From Chitinophagaceae bacterium (GTDB lineage Bacteria > Bacteroidota > Bacteroidia > Chitinophagales > Chitinophagaceae): 16,684 bases of DNA. The DNA lies in the NCBI GenBank assembly GCA_947472635.1, contig CANJDY010000020.1:1-16684 (forward strand). The letters run 5' to 3'. A program made the translations under genes and the position numbers. Below are positions 8,337-15,540 of the stretch, piece after piece; positions within the stretch are counted from its first letter, which is position 1; every line of letters starts with the position of its first letter. The notes beneath the pieces are model-generated. The model was not told the DNA's origin. It saw nothing but the letters and a program-made list of their open reading frames with translations, and did not search any database.

Positions 8337-8409
8337 TAGCGATTGCTATACTATTGTTGGTAGATTTTTGACTGGTAATAAAAAACAATGGGCTTTCATC
8401 AACCACTGT

Positions 8410-9528
8410 TTATTTATTCAGGAAATCATCTGTAGCACTCAATGGCAGGTTAAATGCATCTGCAACTCCTTTGAATACTATTTTATCTCCGATTGTGTTG
8501 ACTCCTTTTTTGAGTTCATCATTTTCTGTGCAGGCCTTTTTCCATCCCTTATTAGCCAGTTGGATCACATAGGGTAGCGTTGCATTAGTAAGTGCTAGTG
8601 TGGAAGTATAGGGAACTGCTCCAGGCATATTGGCAACGCAATAATGTATGATGCCATCAATTTCAAAAGTCGGTTCTTCGTGTGTAGTAGGCCTACAAGT
8701 TTCAATACATCCTCCTTGATCTACGGCTACATCCACTAGTACAGTTCCAGGCTTCATCAGCTTGAGCATGTCCCTGGTAATTAAGTGGGGAGCTTTGGCT
8801 CCGGGTATTAATACTCCACCAATGACGAGGTCGGCATTTTTTATTTCCGCAACAATATTGTAGCGGTTGCTCATAACGGTTTGCACATTCTTGGGCATAA
8901 TATCGTCCAACTCGCGTAATCGCTTCAGCGAAATATCCATGATCACTACTTCTGCCCCCATACCCGCTGCAATTTTTGCCGCCTGGGTACCTACTATGCC
9001 ACCTCCCAGAATGACTACTTTCGCTGGTTTTACCCCTGGTACGCCGCCTAGCAATATTCCACGACCACCCATAGGTTTTTCTAGGTATTTTGCCCCCTCC
9101 TGGATACTCATTCTACCAGCTACTTCACTCATAGGAATTAATAAGGGTAAACTACCATCGCTTTTTGCAACGGTTTCATACGCGATACAAATTGGCTTTT
9201 GCTGTAGCATGGCGTCCAATAAGGGTTTGTAAGAGGCAAAGTGGAAATAAGTAAATAGAATTTGATTTTCTTTAATCAGCGCGTATTCTTTTTCAATGGG
9301 TTCTTTTACTTTAACAATCATTTCCGCCGTTGCATACACCTCTTCAATAGTAGAAAGTATGGTAGCACCGGCTATTTGATAGTCCTCATCCGATAAACCA
9401 CTGCCTGTACCTGCCTGCGTTTGAACATATACGGTATGATGGTGTTGAACCAATTCTGCAACACCTGCAGGTGTAAGCGCAACACGGTTTTCATTGTTTT
9501 TTATTTCCTTTGGTAGTCCTATCAGCAT
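8410..9528 (-). CDS. ald: alanine dehydrogenase
   Basis: NAD-dependent oxidative deamination of L-alanine to pyruvate and ammonia, or the reverse, in the cytoplasm. The 372-residue length matches the family. The N-terminus IGLPKEIKNNENRVALTP is diagnostic. The residues placed by the family's numbering are all present: Arg15, Lys75 (VKVKEP) and His96 (YFHFA) at the substrate site, a GGGIVG dinucleotide-binding turn at 175-180, Asp198 at the end of the next strand for the NAD ribose, and catalytic Asp270 in DVAVDQGG. The protein appears intact. It is divergent from the polysaccharide deacetylase gene across a 243-bp gap, and is followed 131 bp later by the SDR gene. Nothing in the neighbourhood suggests a dedicated pathway. 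A family-related alternative, the transhydrogenase alpha subunit, is unlikely given the length and the lack of a membrane segment. Confidence 0.95.
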   Translation of the reverse strand: MLIGLPKEIKNNENRVALTPAGVAELVQHHHTVYVQTQAGTGSGLSDEDYQIAGATILSTIEEVYATAEMIVKVKEPIEKEYALIKENQILFTYFHFASYKPLLDAMLQQKPICIAYETVAKSDGSLPLLIPMSEVAGRMSIQEGAKYLEKPMGGRGILLGGVPGVKPAKVVILGGGIVGTQAAKIAAGMGAEVVIMDISLKRLRELDDIMPKNVQTVMSNRYNIVAEIKNADLVIGGVLIPGAKAPHLITRDMLKLMKPGTVLVDVAVDQGGCIETCRPTTHEEPTFEIDGIIHYCVANMPGAVPYTSTLALTNATLPYVIQLANKGWKKACTENDELKKGVNTIGDKIVFKGVADAFNLPLSATDDFLNK

Positions 9529-9771
9529 ACTATTTTATTTAGGGGGTACAAGGTAGTCAATTAAAGCTGCCCCCTGTTACCATTTATCATTTCCCTAGAT
9601 TTAGGTAAGCGAAAGTTGTTAATTAGGGGGCTTATTGGCGGTAGCGAAGCAGTGTAAATAGGCCGCACTGGTCACTGTATTGAAAAAAATTGCCAGCCTT
9701 TTACAGAAAACAGCCTGTTTCAAGTTGGATATTTTCTGAGGGTTTAATCAAATTTTAAAATAAATTTGCCT

Positions 9772-10410
9772 ATGTTTTATTTTGTTAAAACACCTAGGTG
9801 GCTGATGAAATGGTATCCTAGTTGTATATGGAAAATGCCTATTCAAGAAAAAGTTATTTATTTGACTTTTGACGATGGACCACACCCAGCAGCTACTCCA
9901 TTTGTATTGGATACCTTGAAGCGTTTCGGAGCAAAAGCTACCTTTTTTTGTATTGGAAAAAATGTGTTAGAGCAGCCAGCAATCTACCATCGAATTATCG
10001 CTGAAGGACATGCTGTAGGAAACCATACATTTAATCACCTCAATGGATGGAATACAGCGGATGCTATTTATATGGAGAATATTGCAAAGGCAAAACAATA
10101 TATAGACGCAAGTCTTTTTAGGCCTCCTTATGGAAAAATTACTCCATTCCAACTAAAGCTTTTGGCGAAAAAAAAGTTTGAACTTACACCAGTTATGTGG
10201 ACTGTTTTGAGTGGAGACTTTGATATAAAATGTACAAAGGAAAGTTGTTTGCAAAACGTTTTGAAAAGCGCTGATAATGGATCGATCATTGTATTGCACG
10301 ATAGCGAAAAAGCATATGATAAAATGAAGTATGCATTACCAAAACTGTTGGAATATTTTCAGCTGAAGGAATTTCGTTTCGAAAAAATTACTATTGAAAA
10401 GGCCCAATGA
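9772..10410 (+). CDS. polysaccharide deacetylase family protein (NodB domain)
   Basis: I start the gene at the ATG at 9772 (212 residues) rather than the TTG two codons upstream. The NodB motifs are in order: TFDDGPHP (32-39, catalytic base Asp34 and metal Asp35), GNHTFNH (83-89, metal ligands His85 and His89), RPPYG (117-121), MWTVLSGDFD (142-151) and VLHDS with His176 (174-178). All catalytic and zinc-binding positions appear intact. The family removes N- or O-acetyl groups from peptidoglycan, chitin-like or other polysaccharides. The exact substrate is not visible. There is no classical signal peptide, though the aromatic, basic N-terminus (FYFVKTPRWLMKWYPSCIW) may associate with the membrane. 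The gene is monocistronic, closed by the strong terminator at 10440-10478. Confidence 0.9.
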   Translation: MFYFVKTPRWLMKWYPSCIWKMPIQEKVIYLTFDDGPHPAATPFVLDTLKRFGAKATFFCIGKNVLEQPAIYHRIIAEGHAVGNHTFNHLNGWNTADAIYMENIAKAKQYIDASLFRPPYGKITPFQLKLLAKKKFELTPVMWTVLSGDFDIKCTKESCLQNVLKSADNGSIIVLHDSEKAYDKMKYALPKLLEYFQLKEFRFEKITIEKAQ

Positions 10411-10439
10411 TATGGAGTGGCGCGGGTTTGTGATGGTAT

Positions 10440-10478
10440 AAAAAAAGTGGGCCTGGGTAGAAACCCTGGCCCGTTTTT
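10440..10478 (+). terminator. Rho-independent terminator of the deacetylase gene
   Basis: Left arm GGGCCTGGGT (10449-10458), loop AGAA and right arm ACCCTGGCCC (10463-10472) pair over ten positions with one T-T mismatch, followed by GTTTTT. The run of seven A before the stem would also allow termination in the opposite direction. Confidence 0.9.
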
Positions 10479-10532
10479 AATCCGTACCCTATGAAAACTT
10501 TTGCAATCTACTTCGTTGTTTTTAATTAGAAG

Positions 10533-10540
10533 TATATTTG
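10533..10540 (+). promoter_or_regulatory. -7 promoter element candidate for tatD-family gene
   Basis: TATATTTG is an exact match to the Bacteroidota -7 consensus TAnnTTTG in the AT-rich 170 bp between the terminator and the TatD gene. The only TTG nearby (10516-10518) gives a spacer of 14, shorter than usual, so the call rests on the -7 element. The leader would be about 105 nt. Confidence 0.33.
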
Positions 10541-10651
10541 TTTTTTTAATTTATTGCGGTATTGAAAAATTGATGTTAAACCATTGATTTTTAAAATTAT
10601 ACAATTTTTTAGATATTATTATTCATAGTAATTTAATAGTTAATTTTTAGG

Positions 10652-11419
10652 ATGCCATTAGTTGATACCCACTGCCACTTATATTCAGAAGAGTTCGAAG
10701 CAGACCAAGCTGCGGTTGTACAAAAGGCCATTGAAGCAGGAGTTGAAAAGTTTTATCTGCCGGGTATTGACAGTACCGTGATTCCAGCCATGTTGGACTT
10801 GGAGCAAAAATTTCCTGGAAAATGCTTCGCCATGATGGGCTTGCACCCTTGTTATGTAAAGGAAAATTTTCAGCAAGAATTAACAATTGTGAAAGATTGG
10901 TTAGACAAAAGGCATTTTGCTGCGGTAGGGGAGATAGGACTTGATTATTATTGGGATAAAACATTTGCAGCAGAGCAGGTGCTTGCTTTTAGAAGTCAGA
11001 TTGAATGGTCTATTGATCTTGGGCTGCCCATAGTAATTCATACCCGCAATGCAATGCAGCAAACTATTGAGATTGTAAAGGAATACGCACCAAAAGGACT
11101 GAGGGGAATTTTTCATTGTTTCAGTGGCAGTTATGAAACTGCCTGCGAAATTATTGATGCCGGATTTTACCTAGGTATTGGCGGCGTGGTAACCTACAAA
11201 AATTCAGGATTGGTGGATGTGCTTTCCAAGATCGACTTGAAGCACCTGGTGCTGGAAACGGATGCGCCTTACCTTACACCCGTTCCTTTTAGGGGAAAGA
11301 GAAACGAGAGCAGTTACTTGAAGTATGTGGTTGAAAAGTTGGCAGCAATAAAAAACTGCCCTATAGAAACCGTTGCAACGATTACCACAGCCAATGCAGA
11401 AAAAATATTCGGCTTATAA
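10652..11419 (+). CDS. TatD family metal-dependent hydrolase (DNase)
   Basis: The 255-residue product has the family length and the full set of metal-site motifs: DTHCHL (5-10), MGLHPCYV (62-69), GEIGLDYY with Glu94 (93-100), IHTR with His130 (129-132), FHCFSG with His155 (154-159) and ETDAPYLTP with Asp204 (202-210). TatD proteins are cytoplasmic TIM-barrel metal-dependent nucleases; 3'-5' exonuclease activity is known for Escherichia coli TatD. It was named after linkage to the Tat operon in E. coli, but no Tat gene is seen here. It follows a terminator, so it is probably transcribed alone, with tRNA-Ser starting 110 bp downstream on the same strand. No clear terminator follows the stop. 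Confidence 0.93.
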   Translation: MPLVDTHCHLYSEEFEADQAAVVQKAIEAGVEKFYLPGIDSTVIPAMLDLEQKFPGKCFAMMGLHPCYVKENFQQELTIVKDWLDKRHFAAVGEIGLDYYWDKTFAAEQVLAFRSQIEWSIDLGLPIVIHTRNAMQQTIEIVKEYAPKGLRGIFHCFSGSYETACEIIDAGFYLGIGGVVTYKNSGLVDVLSKIDLKHLVLETDAPYLTPVPFRGKRNESSYLKYVVEKLAAIKNCPIETVATITTANAEKIFGL

Positions 11420-11529
11420 GCATCGAAACTGTATTTTTGCGCTCCTGAAAAAGCTGCAAATTGTAGAAGCAAAGATCTTGGAATAGCTACCCAAGGGTAA
11501 AGGCAGTATTTTAGAATGGAATTTTAACC

Positions 11530-11616
11530 GGAGACTTGTCCGAGTGGCTGAAGGAGCACGCTTGGAAAGCGTGTAAATGGGTAACTGTTTCGAGGGTTCG
11601 AATCCCTCAGTCTCCG
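11530..11616 (+). tRNA. tRNA-Ser (anticodon GGA)
   Basis: The 87-nt sequence folds as a class II tRNA. The acceptor pairs GGAGACT with AGTCTCC (7 bp), the D arm pairs TCC with GGA, and the anticodon arm CACGC-TTGGAAA-GCGTG gives anticodon GGA, which reads UCC and UCU. A long variable arm follows, then the T arm GAGGG-TTCGAAT-CCCTC. The discriminator base is G, as expected for serine. CCA is not encoded. A strong terminator starts 9 bp after the 3' end. Confidence 0.97.
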
Positions 11617-11625
11617 CCCCTTATG

Positions 11626-11662
11626 AATGCAAACAATTGTTTATCAATTGTTTGCATTTTTT
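11626..11662 (+). terminator. Rho-independent terminator after tRNA-Ser
   Basis: AATGCAAACAATTG (11626-11639) and CAATTGTTTGCATT (11645-11658) form a perfect 14-bp stem with a TTTAT loop, and the stem runs into a tract of Ts ending at 11662. Confidence 0.93.
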
Positions 11663-12102
11663 GTTGGAGGAAGAGGGTGTAAAAAGGGGGGCAAATTTTC
11701 ACTATACTATCGGCATTTTACTGTTTTATCCTGAATAGGACGGTTGATCAATAAAACCAATGATTTATTTTAGCTGCTTGGAAAAAGTAAAAAATGTAAG
11801 CATAATTCATCTAACCAGCTATATTGAGCATTCATTTTAAAACAATGCCTAAAAGCCAATCGCTTTAGCTGTGGGTTACCTTATGGATTCATTCATTTGA
11901 TTATTTAATTATTTACCGCTAAGCGGTCTATTTTTCACTGTTATTAGGGTACTTGTAATAAATTGCCACTAAACCTACCCGTTATTACATTCTGCCCCTT
12001 CGTAATAATTATCACCCCTTTCTTTGGCGAACTTTTATATAGGTAATACTATCTTTATTAATAACGAACACATATTCTAAGTTTAAAGAAGCAAAGTAAT
12101 CA
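11663..12102 (+). other. 440-bp AT-rich gene-free segment before the RM relic
   Basis: No open frame with recognisable content was found on either strand. A short hairpin, ACCGC-TAA-GCGGT at 11915-11927 followed by CTATTTTT, could be a weak terminator. The segment probably represents decayed accessory DNA, because it lies between tRNA-Ser and broken restriction-modification remnants. I saw no second copy of the tRNA 3' end that would mark an attachment site. Confidence 0.45.
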
Positions 12103-12393
12103 ATGTCAATCGATAAAAAATAACAACTCGAACAACAACTTTGGAAAATAGTCGATATCCTGCGAGGTAAAATGGATGCCGATGATTTCAGGGATTATAT
12201 ATTGGTTTTATCTTTTACAAATATCTGAGCGAAAAGATGAATACCTATACCAACAACATCTTAAAGTCCGATAAAGTAATATACGACCATGTAGAAATCA
12301 AAAGAATAGCAGCACTTAGAGAAAAAAATTGAAACTACCAATGCCACTATAGCTGCTTATTGCAAGGAATTAGGAATTGACACACCGTTTTAA
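12103..12393 (+). pseudogene. remnant of type I restriction methylase subunit (hsdM), broken
   Basis: Translation from the ATG at 12103 gives MSIDKK, a TAA stop at 12121, then QLEQQLWKIVDILRGKMD and DADDFRDYI. This is the N-terminal helical-domain signature of HsdM (typically QLxxxLWxxADxLRGKMDADxFRDYILGFIFYKYLSEKM). After ATATTGG a single base is missing near 12207; in the +1 frame the sequence continues FIFYKYLSEKMNTY and NNILKSDKVIYDHVEIKR, exactly the expected continuation. After about 12330 the frame shifts again and reads IETTNATIAAYCKELGIDTP before a stop at 12391-12393. That is probably the gene's own C-terminus after a large internal deletion, although an HsdS tail is an alternative. 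A full HsdM is about 500 residues or more, and no methylase catalytic motif (NPPF/Y) remains. The gene cannot be functional. Confidence 0.8.
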
Positions 12394-12405
12394 AATGCTA
12401 TTACA

Positions 12406-12705
12406 ATGAAACAAGAAGCAATCAAAATATTTGAAGAAAAAAAACGCAGCATTTGGGATGCTCAACTGGAAAAATGGTATATATCAATTGTAGATGTGAT
12501 TGCTATTTTAACTGATAGCCCTAATCCTCAGGTGTATTGGCGTGTTATGAAAAAGCGCTTAAAAGATGAAGGAAATGAAACCGTTACAAATTGTAACGGT
12601 TTGAAAATGCAAGCTCCGGATGTCAAAATGCGCCTGACTGATGTTGCTGATACGGAACAACTATTTCGTTTAATACAGTCCATTCCCAGCCAGCCTAAAA
12701 AATAA
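12406..12705 (+). pseudogene. truncated BRO-N domain protein (DinD-like), RM-associated
   Basis: The frame encodes 99 residues: MKQEAIKIFEEKKRSIWDAQ, then EKWYISIVDVIAILTDSPNP, YWRVMKKRLKDEG, ETVTNC, and LTDVADTEQLFRLIQSIPS. This is the N-terminal BRO-N/DinD-like domain of Bacteroidota proteins that often sit beside hsdM and hsdS in type I RM loci. Full-length relatives are roughly 250-280 residues and continue after SIPS with an EPFKxWLAxVG-like segment. Here the frame stops after SQPKK and the rest is missing, so it is a truncated gene, though the remaining domain is intact and could still be translated. It starts 12 bp after the hsdM remnant. The function of full-length members is not established. 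A perfect 25-bp palindrome lies at 12578-12602 inside the frame. Confidence 0.75.
12578..12602. repeat. perfect 12-bp inverted repeat in the BRO-N fragment
   Basis: AAACCGTTACAA (12578-12589) and TTGTAACGGTTT (12591-12602) are exact reverse complements around one base. The codons spell ETVTNCNG, a conserved stretch of the family, so at least part of the symmetry could come from coding constraint. It could form a cruciform or an mRNA hairpin with a very tight loop, or serve as a protein-binding site. Confidence 0.85.
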
Positions 12706-13062
12706 AAATAGAGTATGCAAATGAGTTTATTATCATGCAAGTAAAAATTGATAATGAACATACGCCCCATATTAATCCAACATTATTTTACGCAATAATC
12801 TCTTATAGAAGTTGTAAGGAGAAGCCGGTAATTTATGAATTTTTCCATTGTTGCTGAAATTCAGTTGATCGGCTATTTTGGCTATTTTATAGTAAAACAG
12901 GCCGAAAAATTGGATAAAATCAACGTTATTTGTATATTTAAAATTATCCCGCTGGATAGGGGTGAAAAGGGTTCCTTTTTTTTGCTTTATATCGTTGAAA
13001 TTCTAAATAATCAATCGTACAAAGACCTGTTATTTTGGGCAACAACCATCAACAAAACCTCT
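12706..13062 (+). other. 357-bp segment between the RM relic and fcl
   Basis: No recognisable gene. The fcl frame is open back to 12835, but its extra 76 codons ([18 protein letters not shown] and so on) have no counterpart in the family and are probably non-coding. A short open stretch at about 12706-12855 (VKIDNEHTPHINPTLFYAII) was not recognised. A possible fcl promoter is TTG at 12910-12912, a 20-nt spacer and TATATTTA at 12933-12940, one mismatch from the Bacteroidota -7 consensus. Confidence 0.4.
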
Positions 13063-14016
13063 ATGAATCAAGATAGTAAAATATATATTGCAGGTCACCG
13101 GGGTATGGTGGGGGCAGCCATTTTGCGTGCACTAGAAGCCAGGGGTTTTCACAATATTGTTTTCCGTACTTCTAAGGAACTTGATCTTAGAAATCAACAG
13201 GCGGTAGCCGATTTTTTTGCCCTTGAAAAGCCTGCATATGTTTTTTTAGCTGCAGCTAGTGTAGGGGGCATTCTTGCCAATAGTACCTATCGGGCCGACT
13301 TTCTATACGATAACCTGATGATTGAGAGCAATATTATCCATTCTTCTTGGGTGCAGGGCGTTACAAAGCTGCTGTTTTTGGGAAGCTCTTGTATCTATCC
13401 AAAACTGGCTCCGCAGCCATTAAAAGAATCTTACTTATTGACTGGAGCGCTGGAGCCATCGAATGAGCCTTATGCAATTGCAAAAATTGCGGGTATTAAA
13501 TTATGTGAGGGGTATCGGGATCAATATGGCTGTAATTTTATCAGTGTGATGCCTACTAATTTATATGGCTATGGCGATAATTACGATTTAAAAAGTTCAC
13601 ATGTATTACCAGCCTTGATTCGAAAATTTCATGAGGCAACCATTACCCACCAACCTTTTGTAGAAGTTTGGGGAACGGGAACGCCTAGACGAGAGTTTTT
13701 ATTTGCAGATGATTTGGCAGATGCTTGCTTGTTTTTGATGGATGCTTATAATGGAAAAGAGTTGGTAAATATCGGTAGTGGAGTAGATATCAGTATAATG
13801 GATTTGGCAAAGGAAATAGCTGCAGTAACAGGTTTTACTGGTAAGCTGACATTGGATAGCAATAAACCGGATGGTACTCCCCGTAAGTTGATGGATGTGT
13901 CTAAATTGCGGTCACTAGGCTGGGAGTCGAGTGTGTCTTTGCAGGAGGGAATAAGGTTGGCCTATGCCGACTTCAAGAAATCAGTTGATATTGCAGAAGT
14001 AGTGGTATCCGACTAG
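13063..14016 (+). CDS. fcl: GDP-L-fucose synthase
   Basis: This enzyme (also called WcaG) epimerises and reduces GDP-4-keto-6-deoxy-D-mannose to GDP-L-fucose with NADPH. I start it at the ATG at 13063 (317 residues), because the typical N-terminus [11 protein letters not shown] follows directly and the family is about 310-325 long. Visible motifs are GHRGMVG (11-17), LGSSCIYPK with catalytic Ser at about 108-109 and conserved Cys110, YAIAKIAG with Tyr137 and Lys141, SVMPTNLYG, and [17 protein letters not shown] near the C-terminus. The usual AAAKVGGI is AAASVGGI here. The partner gene gmd lies 258 bp downstream, and the gap is filled by an octamer array. Together they make the fucose donor for surface polysaccharide or glycoprotein. 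No fucosyltransferase is in the window. Confidence 0.95.
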   Translation: MNQDSKIYIAGHRGMVGAAILRALEARGFHNIVFRTSKELDLRNQQAVADFFALEKPAYVFLAAASVGGILANSTYRADFLYDNLMIESNIIHSSWVQGVTKLLFLGSSCIYPKLAPQPLKESYLLTGALEPSNEPYAIAKIAGIKLCEGYRDQYGCNFISVMPTNLYGYGDNYDLKSSHVLPALIRKFHEATITHQPFVEVWGTGTPRREFLFADDLADACLFLMDAYNGKELVNIGSGVDISIMDLAKEIAAVTGFTGKLTLDSNKPDGTPRKLMDVSKLRSLGWESSVSLQEGIRLAYADFKKSVDIAEVVVSD

Positions 14017-14020
14017 AAAG

Positions 14021-14240
14021 TCTAAACCCCTAAACCCCTAAACCTCTAACCCCCTAAACCTCTAAACTCTAACCCCCTAAACCTCTAACCTCTAAACCTC
14101 TAAACCCCTAAACCTCTAACCCCCTAAACCTCTAAACTCTAACCCCCTAAACCTCTAACATCTAAACCTCTAAACCTCTAAACCTCTAAACTCTAACCCC
14201 CTAACCCCCTAAACCTCTAAACTCCTAAACCCCTAAACTC
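14021..14240. repeat. degenerate telomere-like octamer array (YCTAAACC)n
   Basis: About 28 tandem units fill most of the gap between fcl and gmd. The units are TCTAAACC and CCTAAACC with variants that lose one base (CTAACCC, TCTAACC) or change one (TCTAACA). There is a higher-order duplication: 14021-14090 and 14091-14160 match at 68 of 70 positions, differing at 14029/14099 and 14090/14160. The plus strand has ten runs of at least four C, so the minus strand carries GGGG runs separated by TTTAG or similar, suitable for G-quadruplex formation. No reading frame is implied. Confidence 0.95.
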
Positions 14241-14274
14241 CACAATAAAACATTCAACATAAAAAAAACTAAAA

Positions 14275-15423
14275 ATGGGTCATCAAAAAGTAGCATTAAT
14301 TACAGGTATTACCGGACAGGACGGAGCATATCTTGCAGAACTATTACTCGAAAAAGGGTATATGGTTCATGGTATTAAGCGTCGCTCCTCGTTAATCAAT
14401 ACTGACCGGATTGATCATTTGTATGAAGACCCGCACATCGACCATGTGAGTTTGCGTTTGCATTATGGAGATATGACGGATAGTACCAACTTGATTCGGA
14501 TTATTCAGGAAACCCAACCCGATGAGATTTATAACCTTGCTGCCATGAGTCATGTGCAGGTAAGTTTTGAAATGCCGGAATATACAGCCAATGCGGATGG
14601 TACGGGTACCTTGCGGATTTTGGAGGCGGTTAGGCTGTTGGGATTGACTAAAAAAACAAGGATCTACCAGGCGTCCACTTCTGAATTATATGGGTTGGTG
14701 CAGGAAGTTCCCCAATCAGAAACAACCCCTTTTTACCCCCGCTCTCCCTATGCGGTTGCAAAATTATATGCTTACTGGATTACAGTAAATTATCGGGAAG
14801 CTTATGGCATGTTTGCCTCCAATGGGATTTTATTTAACCACGAATCGCCTTTACGCGGAGAAACATTTGTAACGCGGAAAATAACCCGGGCGGCGGCTAA
14901 GATTTTGTTGGGCCTGCAGGATACGCTATATATGGGTAATATCGATGCCCAAAGGGATTGGGGACATGCAAAGGATTATGTAGAAGCCATGTACCTGATA
15001 CTGCAACAGGAAGTAGCTGAGGATTTTGTGATTGCTACCGGTGTTACCACCCGTGTAAGGGAATTTATCCGTAAAACCTTTGCTTTCTTAGGGGTTGAAC
15101 TGGACTTTACAGGCTCTTCTCAGGATGAGATTGCTACCATTGCTTCGGTAGATAAAACTCGTCTTCAAGAGCTCGGTATCCAGAATGGAGAACATCTTAG
15201 TTCTGGAATCGTCATAATGCGAATTGATCCACGTTATTACCGTCCTACAGAAGTGGAGTTATTGATTGGCGATCCTACCAAATCCAACACCAAATTGGGC
15301 TGGCAGCCAAAATATACGCTAGATAGGTTAATTGAAGAAATGGCAGTATCGGATCTTCGCCTTTTTCAAAAGAACCAGCTATTATTAAAAGAAGGATTTG
15401 GGGTACCGAATTATTTCGAATAG
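14275..15423 (+). CDS. gmd: GDP-mannose 4,6-dehydratase
   Basis: Converts GDP-D-mannose to GDP-4-keto-6-deoxy-D-mannose, the first committed step towards GDP-L-fucose and related 6-deoxy sugars. The 382-residue product has the extended-SDR layout: [11 protein letters not shown] (10-20) for [12 protein letters not shown] (32-39), [13 protein letters not shown] (86-98), catalytic Thr/Ser-Glu in QASTSELYG (132-140), YAVAK (Tyr159, Lys163), and [16 protein letters not shown] binding the substrate side. [18 protein letters not shown] is diagnostic of GMD rather than other sugar-nucleotide dehydratases. It is on the same strand as fcl and probably in one pathway operon, though 258 bp of repeat separates them and it may have its own expression control. 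It is closed by the bidirectional terminator at 15485-15527. Confidence 0.97.
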   Translation: MGHQKVALITGITGQDGAYLAELLLEKGYMVHGIKRRSSLINTDRIDHLYEDPHIDHVSLRLHYGDMTDSTNLIRIIQETQPDEIYNLAAMSHVQVSFEMPEYTANADGTGTLRILEAVRLLGLTKKTRIYQASTSELYGLVQEVPQSETTPFYPRSPYAVAKLYAYWITVNYREAYGMFASNGILFNHESPLRGETFVTRKITRAAAKILLGLQDTLYMGNIDAQRDWGHAKDYVEAMYLILQQEVAEDFVIATGVTTRVREFIRKTFAFLGVELDFTGSSQDEIATIASVDKTRLQELGIQNGEHLSSGIVIMRIDPRYYRPTEVELLIGDPTKSNTKLGWQPKYTLDRLIEEMAVSDLRLFQKNQLLLKEGFGVPNYFE

Positions 15424-15484
15424 CAGTAAGCCAGTTGCTGGTGTACAAATTGATTTTGCAGTCAACTTTTTCAGGATGAGACAT

Positions 15485-15527
15485 AATAATAAAAATCCCC
15501 CGTTTGTAACGGGGGATTTTTATTATT
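15485..15527. terminator. bidirectional terminator between gmd and rbp
   Basis: A perfect 20-bp inverted repeat (15485-15504 against 15508-15527) with a 3-nt loop. The GC core is CCCCCGTT/AACGGGGG, flanked by A-rich and T-rich arms, so both strands end in a T-tract. It separates the convergent gmd (plus) and RRM gene (minus). Confidence 0.95.
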
Positions 15528-15540
15528 AGAAGTTGCTTGA

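Noticed and set aside
9541..9575. AGGGGG/CCCCCT inverted repeat upstream of ald
   Set aside because: Only 6 bp with a 23-nt loop and no T-tract; could be chance, and no regulator is known to fit it.
11432..11439. TATTTTTG as a promoter for tRNA-Ser
   Set aside because: It matches the -7 consensus, but there is no -33 TTG at a suitable distance and the tRNA would have a leader of over 80 nt; not strong enough to list.
12835..13062. 76-codon N-terminal extension of fcl
   Set aside because: The family starts at the [11 protein letters not shown] segment a few residues after the ATG at 13063; the extension matches nothing in the family and is AT-rich non-coding in character.
14021..14240. CRISPR array
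   Set aside because: Units are 7-8 nt with no spacers; it is a simple tandem repeat, and no cas gene is present.
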